From: Silene conica | Taxonomy: Eukaryota; Streptophyta; Magnoliopsida; Caryophyllales; Caryophyllaceae | Length of the DNA: 64,000 nt | Assembly (NCBI GenBank): GCA_029255685.2 | Contig: CM055318.2 | Span: 16,373,001-16,437,000, forward strand | Direction: 5' to 3' | Part shown: one piece after another, positions 48,101-60,925 of the stretch | Layout of the letters: every line of letters starts with the position of its first letter | Numbering within the stretch: the stretch's first letter is position 1 | The notes under the pieces: generated by a model | Databases searched by the model: none | The model's input: only the letters and a program-made list of their open reading frames with translations | Told to the model about the DNA's origin: nothing | Position numbers and translations under genes: made by a program

Positions 48101-48947
48101 ATTTGGTTGGGTTAAGTATTATGAAGAATTTCAATTAATTTATTACCATGTTCAATTAAGAAAATGAATTAAATAGGAAGAAAATAGTGGATGTTACGTA
48201 ATATGAAAAGTTTTAATTACTTATTAACATGTTTTATTAAAACAAAATAATTAAAACTTTAATTTTAATTATAAATTATGAAATTTTTATAACAAAATTT
48301 TCATTTAAAATGTCAATATTAATTATAAATTATGAAATTTTGAAGGGTTGCATATATTTGGGAAAATAGTACATTTAATATACAAAACTAATTTAAGAAT
48401 AATGATAATATTAAAAGGTCAATGTTTAAAATTAGAGTGGTGTAAATTTTTATTTGTCGTTTAACCTTTTCTAATTTTAAAAGTTAAAAGGTCAAATGTT
48501 TAATGTACTATGATATTATTTCTCCTTAATATTTAAAACTTATATACTATTATTTTATAAGTTGTGTATATTAGTTTTTTGCTTAAAATATTCTAACAAT
48601 AAACATCGAAATTTAAAATTTAGTATTGTATGAACTTTGATTTTGTTTTTTAATTGTTGTTTAAGTTATCTAGAAATTCAAGAGGTAAAAGTTTATTTTT
48701 TTTTACTTTTAAAATAAGAAATAATGAGGTGACTTGTTAGTATTCTAGTGGTGAAATAAGATACTTTTGGCTAACCTTTTTATTTTATTTATAGACTTAT
48801 TAGTAAATTAACTAAACAAATGTGATATAATAAATTTTTAATCCATGTCACAATAATATGCCATGTCACATTTAAACTTGCCATGTCATATTTAAATCTT
48901 GCCATGTCACATTTTTTTTTGCTAGCCTTTTAATTAGATTTTATAGA
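45188..48947 (-). mobile_element. Probable Helitron of a second subfamily
   Basis: CTAG at 45188-45191, preceded by A, is followed inward by the hairpin CCCGTGAAATTCACGGG (45200-45216), so the element runs on the minus strand. A fitting 5' end is TCTATAAAATCTAATT (read on the minus strand from 48947), followed outside by T. The 3.76 kb between are very AT-rich with no Rep/helicase gene. The 3' end is good; the 5' end is my best guess. Confidence 0.45.
47035..47830. repeat. Tandem duplication of about 400 bp
   Basis: Blocks recur in the same order: CAAAATGGTGGAATTTGATT (47108 and 47523), ACAAAACAACATATATGTGA (47272 and 47687), then a CCTTAATA...CTTA block and AATGATGA/GATGATGG near 47440 and 47820. 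The period is about 415 bp. The copies have diverged considerably. Confidence 0.8.
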
Positions 48948-48949
48948 TT

Positions 48950-50877
48950 TTAGAATAAATAAATAAATACAATAATATTTGTCTTACCGGTACAAATTGA
49001 AAATAGGAATCTTAAAATTGTTGAACCAGAGATTGAACTAGAATTTTTAATTCTCATTCCCGTTCAATAGATTCCGGTTCGGGCCGGTCTCATTTACCGA
49101 TGTCTGGATTTTACACGCCCCGAGTCCCAGTACTAAGCGCGACTTAGTCAACCTCGTGCTTAGACTTGACAAATGGGTCAACCAGACTAGGTTCGGGCTA
49201 GGCCAATTACGAGTTTGCTGACTTTGGGTTGGGTTTGGATCGGGCTAGATTATTTTTTGATAGGGTCTTTTTCAAGTCAACTATTATCAAGTTATTCATG
49301 GATAATAATAGTTTGTAACAATAAACGTTCAGATCTGATGATAATGAGACGAGTCAATTCTAAATTTCTAATTTCCGGTGAAATTCGAATCTTATGTTCA
49401 TGTGTCAGATCGGATAGAAGTCAGATTATTCGATCTAATTTTATCAGGTCTAACTACCCAATTGACCATAGTATGTTACGTCTATAAATCACAAAGTCAC
49501 AGCTATCATAAAATGGGTCAAACAAGTTCTCTTAGCCCAAATGCCTCTTACAACTTTCAAGCATCATAAATGGGTTAGATAAGCCTCTTTTAGCCCAAAT
49601 GCCTACATTTCCAAGTATAAGTATCTCAGAAATATTGTTCGCTAGCATTACCCGTAATTGCTTCGTGTGAGCGTTAAAAGCTCTAATTTTTTAAATAAGT
49701 GGTCAAAGATTTCGTTTCTAATTTTTGCAAATTAAAAGGCAAAACTTAGAAGGGGTCTAATCATTAAGTTGTCTTTAGTACTTTAAAGGAGATTGTCTCA
49801 ACTATCGAGTATACTCTTGGTCAACACTAAAATGAAAAACCATTTACTTTAAAGGCAATTTCACCAATAAATAGGGTTGGCTAATGGGGTGACTCAAAAC
49901 GATCCAACATGGCCACGCTGACAAACCTTCTTATACCCGATTTGACTTGCCATTTCGTTAAAAATAATAATAATAATAATTAACACTGATCCACCTACCT
50001 ATCAATCTGTCATAAACTCATGTTAGGGCAAATGATTTTGAAGCCCGACATGACATAACCCGACATTACACCTGAGTAGTGTCGTACCCTGTCCCAAGCC
50101 AAGAGCGGAGAGTTCTGGTGGTGGCTCGATTCGGCTCGCATTGAGTTTATGGCCAGCTCTACATACAATCGATGAAGAGCTAACCTAGCAAAAACCCCAA
50201 TTGGGTTCTAAATTTAATGACCCCAAAAATTATTTATAGATCCTTACCTTAATTGACTTGTGTTCGTACACAAAACGACAATATTCAATCAGAATTCAAA
50301 CATACTTGATATTACTTTGTCTATACTCGACAAGATATGATCAGAATCCAAACATACATGATATAACATTGTCAATACCTGATCAGATTAACTTGTTTAT
50401 CACGTCTCGTAAATCATAAGATAGACAAATATCTGTGGATAAAAGTGTCGATATCATACTGATACTTATGATACCTTATTTTATAATGAATGAAATAACA
50501 AAAACAAAAATATGATAATCATAAGCAAGATTTATATTTTGTTACCAAAAACTTGATTTTTTGTATGAATAATTTGAGTCAAGCAAGTCAAGGGTTTAGT
50601 TATTTTGTTATTGAGAGCAAGACAAGGGTTTAGTTATAGTCTCCTAAAACAAGCAAGCATGAAGATAGAGTCTCTCAAATTGACAAAGGCGCCTCTCCTT
50701 AACATTAAAATTTGGAAATTTTTAATTTAATTGTACTCTCCTCCTATATTTATTTGCTCTTCCAATCTTCAAACCCATAAACCCTCTCTTAATCGTGCAG
50801 TTAACAAATAACTTCTCCTATATAACCTCAAACTGCTCTATTCTTCTCAATCAAATCAAAGTTAAGCAGTAGAGAAG
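48950..50877. other. Intergenic DNA upstream of TRM1, with a possible hAT MITE
   Basis: No gene seen. 49872-50161 could be a small hAT MITE (TAGGGTTGGCTAATG; reversed right end TAGAGCTGGCCATAA), but no 8-bp duplication is visible. GGGTTGG/GGGCTAGG-rich text at 49080-49260 looks like another decayed hAT terminus. Confidence 0.4.
50819..50826 (+). promoter_or_regulatory. Candidate TATA box of TRM1
   Basis: TATATAAC lies 59-52 bases before the ATG, with pyrimidine-rich DNA around it (CTTCTCC before, CTATTCTTCTCAA after). Transcription would start around 50850, giving a 5' leader of about 30 nt. Position and context only. Confidence 0.4.
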
Positions 50878-53800
50878 ATGGGTGATGCCAAAAACGGGAC
50901 ATTTGATATCAGTGATTATACCATTATCAAGGAAGGGGAAGCTGAAATTCTTATGCATAAAAAAAACCAAGTTTTTTTCAATAAGACACAGGTTTCATTC
51001 TTCTTTTTTGTCTTGTAATTACTCTAATTTAATTGGGTTTGTTATTTTTTGATTTGTGCTCATGTTTATTGGGTAAAATTGTGATCTTTGTAATGGGATT
51101 TGCGTAGATTGCTTATTGTTTAGTGATTTCCTTTTGGTTGAATATGTGTGTTTTGGACATTTTGTGACGATATGTATTTTTCTTGCTGCTGGGAAGTATA
51201 CGGCCCTTGTTCGTTCGGACTGAAACTATTTGAAAGGGATTGAACTGAAGAAAAAACTTAAATTAAATTGAAATGAAGCGAGCAGAAATTAAGTCGAAAA
51301 AAACCTTGCTTAAATCGACAAAAGTTCGAACTTTAGGGTAGTACGTAATCATTGTCCAGTAGTGATGAAAGGAGGGGTGTTTCCACTTTTTTGTGTGGAT
51401 TGAAGTGTGAAAACATGGATATTTATGTACTTTGGTTCAAGTAAGAGTTGTCCTGAAGAGAAATCATTAGTTTATTGTTATTAGATTCAGCCTATTGGGT
51501 TTGTACTTTTAGGTTTGGAGTTGATATTGATTGGATAAATATGTGATCTTTGTATAGCGATTTCGAGTAGATTGCTTGCCGTTCAGTTATTTTGCATAAC
51601 TTTTCGTTTCTTTTTGATAGGATACGTTTGTTTTATCCTTTTGCGAAGTTGTTAGCATTATAACTAGGAAAAAATTGGAACTTCAGAGTTAGATGATTGG
51701 GTTGAATGATTTTGTGTCTGAGTCAAATAAAATCACCCATGTTTCCGTTATGTTTCAGGGAAATTTGTTTGTAAAAGTGTGACAGGTTAATAAAGGTTTA
51801 AGGTTTTCACTTCCTGGAGTCTGTTACTCATCAGATTTGGCTACCAATCAATAGTTTTAGTAAATGTTCTCTCACGGACTGCATGCGATTTGTCGCGTGT
51901 CTTCTATTGACACTCTCATTAAGTGATAATAAATGTGTGTATGATAATATGAAAGGGTGTATTTCTTTCTATAGAAGACCAAGAGGAGTGAAAACTAGAA
52001 GATTTCTGTATTCGGGCAAGTTATAATTTTAACGGAGAGCATTAAAAAGTTTGTTGCTGTCATTAGGGTTGTTGTTTATGGATGAATATCTGATGGGCAG
52101 GAGTGACTCACGCGCGGGAAAGTGGGAAAGTTGGTCGACCGACCATGATCTTACTTATTGTGTTCCCTGATATTTTGACGTGCCCAAGTTTTATTGAGTG
52201 GACAAGTGCTGCAGTTGCTGAGTGATGTTGCAAGAGATAGATGTCTGTCCTTCACGTGATTTTTGTATCTCAAATTTTTTCTGAATTTGATTGAGTGGTC
52301 TTTGTCACCTCACCTTTGATTAATGTCTTTGTTGTTGAATTCTGATTTGTGCTCTTCTATTCAATAATATTATTTAATGGCTAGAACACAATCTAAAAGG
52401 CTTTGCAATAGTTGAAGTTTATCATCATTTGCCGTGATGTTAAAAGTCAGTTGCACGATTCTAACATGGGTATATCCTTCTGTGTTAACCAGGTTAATAA
52501 TCGGGACATATCCATCGCTGTCCTGAGGACTTTTATAAACAAACGTAAAGAAGAGCATGAAGCATTTGTATCAAGAAAAGCTAAAGGGGCGCTTAAAGCT
52601 TCTGAAGAAAAGTCTGATGCCCCCGTTAACGGTGAGAAACCAGTAGAATTAGAGGTGAACAACGTTAATGGGGACTGTGATGGTAATTCTGCCGAACCCA
52701 TGGCTGAGGATGTTTGTGGTATCACTGTTGAAGAGCCAAAGAAAACCACGGAAGTAAAGGCTCAGCGACCACCTAAGCCTACAAAAGTTCTCGAGGTCAT
52801 TATCTCTTATTCGCAAGTCTTGTACTGTGTCGGTCTCATATGTGACAAATCCTTTCATATTCCTCATTTAGTTGCCAAGTTAATAAGTTGCTGTCACATA
52901 TAAGACCGTTATCTCCTCTTTTACTGCACATATAGTTTTTGTTGGATGCTGAACTTTATCCCTTGCATTGAAGTCACTATTTTTGTATTATGATCGTCTA
53001 TGACCAAATCGATAGGCCTTGTCTGCATCTGGCTTAAGAGCTCTGAGATATGCACGTGAAGTGGAAGGTGTTGACAAGGTTGTTGCGCTGGACAATGATA
53101 AAGGTACCCTTTTTTTTATTACTGTACATGTCAATCTTTTTACTCCAAAGACTAATATCTTGCGCAACAAATGATTATGAAAAGACTGCTCGTAATTTGT
53201 TTGCATAATTGTGCCTCCTGTGCGTTGGGGTCTGCCTTCACGTCAGGCCTTACCCCAATTTGCCATTTATAGCTAAGGGCTAAGGCAGCCTTAGCTTCTG
53301 CATTGCCGATGTTGGGGAGCTTAGCTGGTCTGCATGTTTCCCTTAGTAGATAGTTTACTGGAGTCTCTGAACAGTTCCTCCTGCTCTGATTTTGCATTTG
53401 AACTCTCAATAAAAGTTTAGGAATTTTATCACAGATAATTTTTTCTTTCTTTTGCAGCTTCTGTTGAAGCATGTCAACGGAACATAAAATTTAATGGTTC
53501 TGTGGCATCTGCAAAAGTTGAATCAAACTTCGCTGATGCACGGGTCTATATGCTGACTCATCCCAATGAGTTTGATGTGGTATATACTCTTACTTGTAAA
53601 TCTTTCCATGACCCTAAATGACTCGTGTTTGGATGTCATCTTATATTTGATACTTTAAATTCTTGAAACTGAATGGCCACATTTGGTTTGTAATAGATTT
53701 ATGCTCTTTTATTAATTTTTCTATCATTGAATTTAAATTTTGTGGACATCTGAAACTTAAAGAATCCCTCCATTTTTGTATGTATGATATTTTTTGTGTT

Positions 53801-56800
53801 TTGAGAGGTTGATTTGACTTTCAATTTTAGAAAATTTATTATGAGGGAAATCTTGGAACTTGTACCATCATATTGTAGCGAAAATGAATTCATAAGGGTA
53901 TACATTTCAGAATATTTCCTCATATTCTCAGAGATACAAGTGATTGAACTGTGTCTTAAAATGCGAGACTGGCTATATATGAAACACAGGGAGTAAAATT
54001 ATACTGATGCGCAACAATTTGTATTATCTTCTCGTGGCTTCTTCCTCGCTGTCACTGGTGCTCTGTTTTGTCTCCTTCATAGCTTACTAACACATAGTAA
54101 CGGCTGTATGTATTCAATTCAGGTTGATCTTGATCCATATGGTTCACCATCTGTGTTTTTGGACTCTGCTGTTCAGTCTGTTGTTGACGGGGGGATGATA
54201 ATGTGCACAGCGACAGATATGGCTGTGCTTTGTGGGGGTAATGCCGAGGTTTGCTATTCAAAGTATGTAATTTCCTAATCTTCGTGGTTGGTTGTTGAAT
54301 TTTCGTAGTGGAATTTGTTTTATGATGTAGTGAAACTTGATTTTTCAAACAGGTATGGTTCAATTCCACTGAGATCAAAGTATTGTCATGAAATGGCTTT
54401 GAGGATTTTGCTTGCCTCTATTGAGGTGTGTGTTATAAAAGTTTTTTCCCCCTACTCTTTTGAGATCTGTTTTCTCTTTCCTCTTTCCGTCCGTGAACAA
54501 GTTAAAGAACATACTAAGATGTGGATTGAAATGCAAGTTGATGGTTTTTGTGGGTTATGGTCTTATGGACCATATTGACCATAGGTAACATACAAAAAGA
54601 GAGATTCTCAAGTGACGAATTTATTCGTGGACATCCCAAAACGGGAACGAGGAAGTTTATTCATCGGCAAATTTTTACATTAGAAATTATAATCCATCAT
54701 TCCTGCTTAAATGTTTTTATTGTCCGTTGTAGACTTGTAGCAGTTTTGAAAAATGTATATTAGTTAATTAGTAGTTATACATTCCTGCTTAAATGTTTGA
54801 GCTTTTATCACTGTTTACATTTAGGTGATTTGAATGCTGAATGGGCCTGATAAATATGACATCAAGAGTGAAATATCCAAAATCCAATTAAATGGAAGAA
54901 ACTGTAACTCTGAGATTTTTTGTCTTAGCTCTTGTTTGAGTAGTTGTCCACTTATACATGAACGAGAGACAGAGATATGAAGGACTACATGCCTTTTGAC
55001 TGCATACTTTGTTCATTTGCTGAAAACGATTTTCAACTTGTCTATGTCCATTAATTGAATGTTATAATAGATTTTGTCATCAAAGCAATTTTTTTAGTTC
55101 GCCATTGAGAGTGATAGAACATGATATGAGATTTCCCGGGATTGAAGAATGGTGATGGAGAGGGCACAATGGAGGGCAATGATACATTTGGATAATTAGT
55201 ATCTGCTCTTGTTTGAAATATTTAGTGTTTTTATTTTAATTTTAAAAAAAACCATTTGTTCTTCTCGGATTTATCACCCGTTTTACCAAATTATTGCTAT
55301 CCGTAGCATTAATTTTTCCTTCAATTTTCAAATCATCGTTTTAATTTGTATTTTCGATTTAAATTCTAAGTTTTTTTAAATGAAATTTTAGCTTTCATTT
55401 TCAAACTTTAGGTTTAAGTTGCCTTTTGTATGATGTTTCACTCCCCATTTACTTTTCAGTTTTCTTATTCTATGTTTTCGCATTTTGAGGTGTGTGAACC
55501 GGTTCTAAAGGATGATTCATGTCAGTCTACCCCAAATCATATTGGGATTAAGGCTCTGATGTTGTTGTTTAATTTGCCATTGAATGCATGGAGCTAATCT
55601 TCTGACTGACCTGTGTAGAGTCATGCCAATCGCTATAAACGCTACATTGTTCCAGTACTCTCGGTTAGCATCGACTTCTACATTCGAGTTTTTGTTCGTA
55701 TATACAGGTAAGTGACATATTGTTCTTAATCTAATTATATGAGGCTGCTATTTCAAAGTAATCTACCAGTGAACTTTCTTTGATTAAACATTGACCAAGA
55801 ATGGCTTTTGGTCATTATGTGTTGTTTCAGTTCTGCAAGCGCTATGAAGGAGACTCCACTCAAGCTATCATATGTATACCAGTGCGTTGGATGTGATTCC
55901 TTCCATCTCCAACCTCTAGGGAGAACGGTCACAAAGGTATTCTTGGAATTCAGATAGACTCTTCATTTTGTGCACCTTTGTAGCAATCGTTTCAGCTTCC
56001 CAAATTCTCATATGAGACGGTCTGATGATTATGTTATCGTGGGACTGACCCATACCATTTTTAAATGAGGTAGTTACTCTTTGAGATAGTGGGTTAATAT
56101 GTATATTGGTGGCTATAGCTAACAACGAGTCTTGTCTGAGACAGTTGTAAAATCGTCCCATTCAAGTTTTTGGATATAACTAAAGGGGTTGGTCTTACAT
56201 TATATTATTGCAAGATGGACATACAAGAGACTAATTTTTTTACTTAGTAAAGTGGTTGGTCTCACATTATATTAGAGTCAGACGGTATTGTATTTTTTGT
56301 TTTTAAATGGATAAAGTGGTTCATTATTCTTGTTTGTCCAGAACAAGAGTGTGAAATACTGCCCGGGCTATGGTCCTGTCATCCCCCAGGATTGTACTGA
56401 TTGTGGTAAGAGATTCAACATGGGCGGACCTATATGGTCTGCTCCTATACATGATCAAGAATGGGTGACCTCCATTTTGACTGATGTGAAAGCTGCGAAG
56501 GATCGCTATCCTGCTTATGAACGCATTGTTGCTATCCTAACAACAATTTCAGAGGTATGTTATAGTCCGTATAACAATATTATTTTTCACAAACTCTCAT
56601 ATGAGACAGTCCCACTCTCTTTATAACATTATCGTGAGACTGACCCTTAAAATGAGACGTTACTTTATTTCATATTTTGGTTGGTTGATGGGTAGATTAG
56701 GGCAGCGGGTTTGTTAAATGGTGTAGCCTCACACTAAAATCGTTTGAAATCACTTGTGAAGAGATTAATTGATTGGAAGTTTGTAACTCTCATATGGATT

Positions 56801-57895
56801 CTTATATTCTAATTTCAACTGTCATGCACAGGAGCTACCTGATGTACCATTGTTTTTGTGCCTGCACAATCTCTGTGCAACTGTGAAGTGCACAGCTCCT
56901 GCAGCTGTAATTTTCCGTTCTGCCGTGCTTAATGCTGGATATCGTATATCAGGAACACATGCCAGTCCACTGGGTCTAAAAACAGATGCTCCCATGAACG
57001 TCATTTGGGACATTATGCGTTGTTGGGTAAGTAACATGAAGCCATTCATTCTCAAAGACAAGAGTTCTCTTAGTCTACTCTGTATTATATAGAATTGAGC
57101 ATTTTTATTCTCCATCTCCAAATCAGTCCACTGCTGAATCTCAGTCCACAGCTGAATTTAGCATTTTTATTCTTCATCTCTAAATCATGAGAAGATTTTA
57201 GTTGGAGGGGTTGTTCTCACTTTTTTTGGCACGATACCATGATACTCGGAAACCCTAATATACACAATTTGGCAATTTGAGGGCATATATTGTTTGTGTA
57301 ATTCATGAACTCACAAGGAATCTGCGCGGTATATGTAGGTGAAAAACCACCCAGTAAAACCTCAGGCTCCTGATCAATCAGGAAGTGTTATACTTTCCAA
57401 GGAACCAGAACTTCAGGTACATATAATCTTTTCAGTTTTCCGCGACTTATATCTCCCTCTCTCATGGCCTTCCAATTTCTCTTTTTAAATTGATTTATAA
57501 TTAAATATTGTAAAATCATTCATTAAAAGACCCACATACCATAAATTAAGTAATTACTAGAAGTTGTTCTTAGAGGGTTAATTTATGGTAATACTAGTGT
57601 AAAACCACCTTACAAATGTGAAAAATTGTGTTAACAAATCTTATTTTTGCAGGCAAACTTCACTCGAGCGGTCGCCTCTTTAAGCAAGGCTCAAGCAAAG
57701 AAAGTAGCTCGATTTCTTCCAAACCCAGAAAAGCATTGGGGTCCGAAGCTTAGGGCAGGCCGTCAAGTTACCAACAAACATGTCTCTCTTCTTGGCCCTG
57801 ATGCCATTAATGGTTCTTCTAGCCATGAAGAAAGTGAACAGCCTAACGGTAAGCGTCTGAAGACTGACGATACGGCCTCCGAGCCAGAACTGTAA
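50878..57895 (+). CDS. TRM1: tRNA (guanine(26)-N2)-dimethyltransferase
   Basis: SAM-dependent enzyme that methylates guanine 26 of tRNAs to m2G and m2,2G. Twelve exons join in frame: 50878-50991, 52493-52795, 53016-53103, 53458-53579, 54123-54262, 54353-54425, 55619-55707, 55831-55936, 56342-56554, 56832-57026, 57339-57416, 57653-57895; all introns are GT-AG. The 587-residue protein starts MGDAKNG; residues 16-36 hold [20 protein letters not shown], typical of the TRM1 N-terminus. SAM-binding [13 protein letters not shown] begins at 142 and the catalytic-type DLDPYG is 211-216. Cys 328, 331, 363 and 366 probably bind zinc. GKRLK near the C-terminus may be a nuclear signal. An acidic insert (residues 70-120) is rich in Glu and Asn. 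No stop or frameshift was found; length is usual for plants. Exon borders are by eye. Confidence 0.95.
50992..52492 (+). other. First intron of TRM1 (1.5 kb)
   Basis: Donor CAG/GTTTCA, acceptor TTAACCAG/GTT. The largest intron of the gene, with no coding similarity. The 52412-52903 frame is exon 2 plus intron sequence on both sides. Confidence 0.85.
55937..56341 (+). other. Intron 8 of TRM1 with GAGACGGTCT-type repeat remnants
   Basis: CATATGAGACGGTCTGATG at 56009 and GTCAGACGGTATTG at 56278, and again CATATGAGACAGTCCCAC at 56598 in the next intron, look like decayed copies of one small repeat. A related string is GGGAGACGGTCTCTCAATAA at 39332. Confidence 0.5.
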
Positions 57896-58321
57896 TACTC
57901 CTTTTTAACGTTTTCTTCAAAATTATGTTTTCAGGTTTTGTTGACATGATGTTTTAAGTTAACACAATTTTTTGATTGGAACTCTATATATTGTTAGTAG
58001 GTGAAGATATTAGATACTTGCCTTTTTGCAGCTTGAAATATCGATTCTATTCATGAATCTGAAAAAGTCGACATGGCTTAATCCCAAATGTTAAGAGTTT
58101 TGTGGTTGATTTTGCCTTAAAATGTCCAAGTGGCAATTTCAAAAAAATCATATTGCAGTGTTTTAGTCCATATGATAACCTGCGATTGACACGAGAATCT
58201 ACCGATGATCCTTTTAAAAGGGTTTTGGAGTCGTTCTTGAAAAATTGGTCGTCATTTCAGATCTTAACTTGATGATTAGAGGAACAAATAAAAGCCAAAC
58301 AATGAAACAAGCACAAGACTC
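57896..58321. other. Spacer between the convergent genes
   Basis: Holds the presumed 3' UTRs. An AATAAA for TRM1 is at 58287-58292, nearly 400 bp after its stop. No additional gene is visible. Confidence 0.5.
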
Positions 58322-58327
58322 TTTATT
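58322..58327 (-). terminator. Candidate poly(A) signal of the UAM gene
   Basis: AATAAA on the minus strand (TTTATT on the plus strand), 175 bp after the stop codon. Confidence 0.45.
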
Positions 58328-58501
58328 CTTGTAAGACAAAATATAGCCGATTACAAATATGAGTTTGAATTCAGCAAATCACAGAAAAAAAGCCAGAAAG
58401 AAAAGCAAAAGTAGAGAAGTAAATACTGAAAAATATAATAGGACGCGGCGTAATGAGCGTGATCATGATGATGATGAATTTGGCTGCTTATCCAGGTTGA
58501 T

Positions 58502-60429
58502 CTACTTGGAGGCATTAGCCTGCTTAGGTGGGTTAAGCTCATCCCAGGCCTCGATCCAAGTGACCATAGCATCAGCAAGCTTGTCGAAGTAGGGATCGAG
58601 CTTGGTGAGCTTGTCCTTGACCTGCTTGGCAAGTTCACGGTAGCACTGCTGGACAGTGGTGCATTCTTTTGGAATGACTGCAGATTGGAAGAAGGGGATT
58701 ATCTCTTCTTGCCAGAATATGCCCTTGTACTCTTTCCTTAAGTTTGTGAATGGGTTGCTGGCTTTGCTATGGTAGATGTATGGTAGACCTGTCTTCACTC
58801 CTAGTCCCAAGTGGTCGCATATAACCTGATACCGTACCCAACATCAGACCAAATTCATATTTGTCTCATAACCGATCATAGGCAAAACAGATGCATACCG
58901 AGCTCATAAATATAAGTGATGTAATGTTAGTTAAAAGAGATAGTAGGGAGTGAATCAAGGCACCTTAATGCACCATCCAGCCCACATATCATCGTAGCGT
59001 CCGATTGGCTGACCATCACCCATAAGGCCAAAGTACATGGCAGGGCCGATGAGATCACGGTCAAAGGCCAGGTTCATACCACACATGGGGAACAATGTGG
59101 TCTTTGGGATAGTCAAAACAGCATCCACATACCTAAAATCACACAAATATCGAATACATAATCAAATAATAATGAATGGACTCGTGATGCGGGTTCAAAA
59201 TCTATCAGCATTTTTAGAATAATAATCCAGAGTCCAGACTAGAATATTGACTGAAGATTTGATAGTTAGAGTGGTAGAATGGTAGACTCACCTAGTGTTC
59301 CTTTCAAGAGGCTTGACAAGCTGAGTTGGTGCATCATAATCAGGGATGTTGAGCCATAGACCATGGGAAACAGCCGTCGGAACACCCTCGCGCAGGCTGA
59401 AGGGGTATCCACGAACAAAGTCGGCACCATCACGGAAAGGATCGTACAAAGTGTTGAAGAAGAAAGGGGTTGATGGGCACAGAAGGTTCTTTATGTGTTG
59501 CTCCAATGCATTTATGTCTTTTCCAGATGGGTCCTTGGCAACCTATGCATAAATCCAAGAAAATTAAATTAAAGTAAAATACTTAATTCCCACGATAATT
59601 TGTGAAACTAGTATTGTCTGACATAATTAAGAGGACATACAAATTTGAGATGGGAGAATACATGATATGATTCCTATCAAAAGAGCTAGACCGAAAGTAA
59701 AATCCCCAATTTCCTCCCTCTCAATCAACAGCCTAGGGTTTGCTTTATTTTACGGTCATAAAATAAACGTAAACGTAAACTATTCACTGGAGTTAAGGGA
59801 GTATTTCTCGAATCCATTCATTTAGAACGACCAACCAATGTACACATGATTAAAAAAACTTTCAAAAGATAAATAAAAGGTAAACGGATGATTGAAGCGA
59901 ATAAAGTATTAGAAGATGGCTCTATGTCCTACAACAGTCTTACAAAAAACAAACCGATTCTATTACCATCACGTCTCCAAATAAACATGCAACAAAAGAT
60001 CATGAAGCGATATAAGAAAAATATGATTTTTTATCCATCAACAGGCAAAATTCATATACCAAAATGAAGAAAAAGTTAACGTAAAAAAGAAGGAAAACAA
60101 AAGAAAGAAAAAGGCAGACATACAAAGCAATCATCATCAATGGTGTAGATGTATTTCTTCTTAGAAACCATGTACCCGAAACAACGACAAGCGGAATCCT
60201 TGAAGGAAATGCAACTAGCCTTAGGACCCAACATTTTATTAATGTCATTTCTATTGTAAAGTTCATAATCAAACCCTACTGGAACCTTAATCGTCTTTGT
60301 AGGATCACCATCCTGTACGATGATCAAATGGTATTTTTCAAAGAAGGGTCTCCACATCTCGAGGAAATCGAGATTCCTGATTGTCGGAATCACGATGTCA
60401 AGCTCGTCTTTCAGCAATGGCGTCGTCAT
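58502..60429 (-). CDS. UAM: UDP-arabinopyranose mutase / reversibly glycosylated polypeptide
   Basis: Converts UDP-L-arabinopyranose to UDP-L-arabinofuranose, the donor for cell-wall arabinan and arabinogalactan; known members are cytosolic and attach to Golgi membranes as complexes. Four exons on the minus strand join in frame: 60429-60124, 59542-59292, 59132-58964, 58825-58502 (349 residues, GT-AG introns). Seen: [20 protein letters not shown] near the start, [11 protein letters not shown] with the DDD at 98-100 (nucleotide-sugar and metal binding in this family), [33 protein letters not shown] and [10 protein letters not shown], ending near [13 protein letters not shown]. Arg146 and Arg153 have the same 7-residue spacing as the two arginines reported essential in rice UAM1. 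The N-terminus is about ten residues shorter than in many relatives. An upstream frame extends the protein to 60543, but it crosses the TATA box, so the ATG at 60429 is preferred. Confidence 0.95.
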
Positions 60430-60893
60430 TGTTGATGAAATAAGTAAAAACAGACGATATGAAGAGTTAGTTATGGAAAACGGTTGATTTATATTTTTAA
60501 AGTATAAAAGGATGTTATATATAGTGAGTATTTTATAGGACAAAAATGTGTAGTACGTGGGGTGAACGGCGTGATCGGCACGTGATTTTGCTCTTTGCGT
60601 TTCCTTAAATTAAGGTTTTTTTAATGGGGGAAGTGAAAATAAATGAGTGAGGTAGCGTTACTTTAGGTGTGTACTATTTTAATGGTGTTATGTTAGAAGG
60701 GAATAAAATAGGAAGAGTTCAATGCTATTTATGCATTGTTTTCTGTTTCTTGTAAAGCCAAAAAGTGGAACTAGTTGAGAACCTTGCAGAGGCGTATCTA
60801 GGATTCATGGGAAGGGTGCGAAAAATTAACGAAATTACGAAAATTGCGAAATTATGTTTATATATAAAAATTTGGTTCTAGCAACATAGTTTA
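60430..60893. other. Upstream region of the UAM gene
   Basis: Includes the TATA box and a GTACGTGG/CACGTGA cluster at 60553-60583. CACGTG is the core of G-box sites bound by bZIP and bHLH factors, so it could matter for UAM regulation; this is only a motif match. No other gene is seen. Confidence 0.4.
60515..60524 (-). promoter_or_regulatory. Candidate TATA box of the UAM gene
   Basis: CTATATATAA on the minus strand, 86-95 bases before the ATG at 60429. A 5' leader of about 50-60 nt would follow. Confidence 0.5.
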
Positions 60894-60925
60894 CTAGTTT
60901 TGTTACCCGTGAAATTCACGGCATT
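60894..60925 (-). mobile_element. Helitron 3' terminus, second subfamily
   Basis: CTAG at 60894-60897, preceded by A, then the hairpin CCGTGAAATTCACGG (60907-60921), the same type as at 45188. The element should extend to the right, but I could not find its 5' end. It starts about 370 bp upstream of the UAM TATA box. Confidence 0.5.

Noticed and set aside
53152..53472. Minus-strand 106-residue frame
   Set aside because: It overlaps an intron and exon 4 of TRM1 on the opposite strand with no similarity to known proteins.
54315..54763. Plus-strand frames after TRM1 exon 6
   Set aside because: They are exon 6 read on into intron 6, which begins at the GTGTGT donor at 54426.
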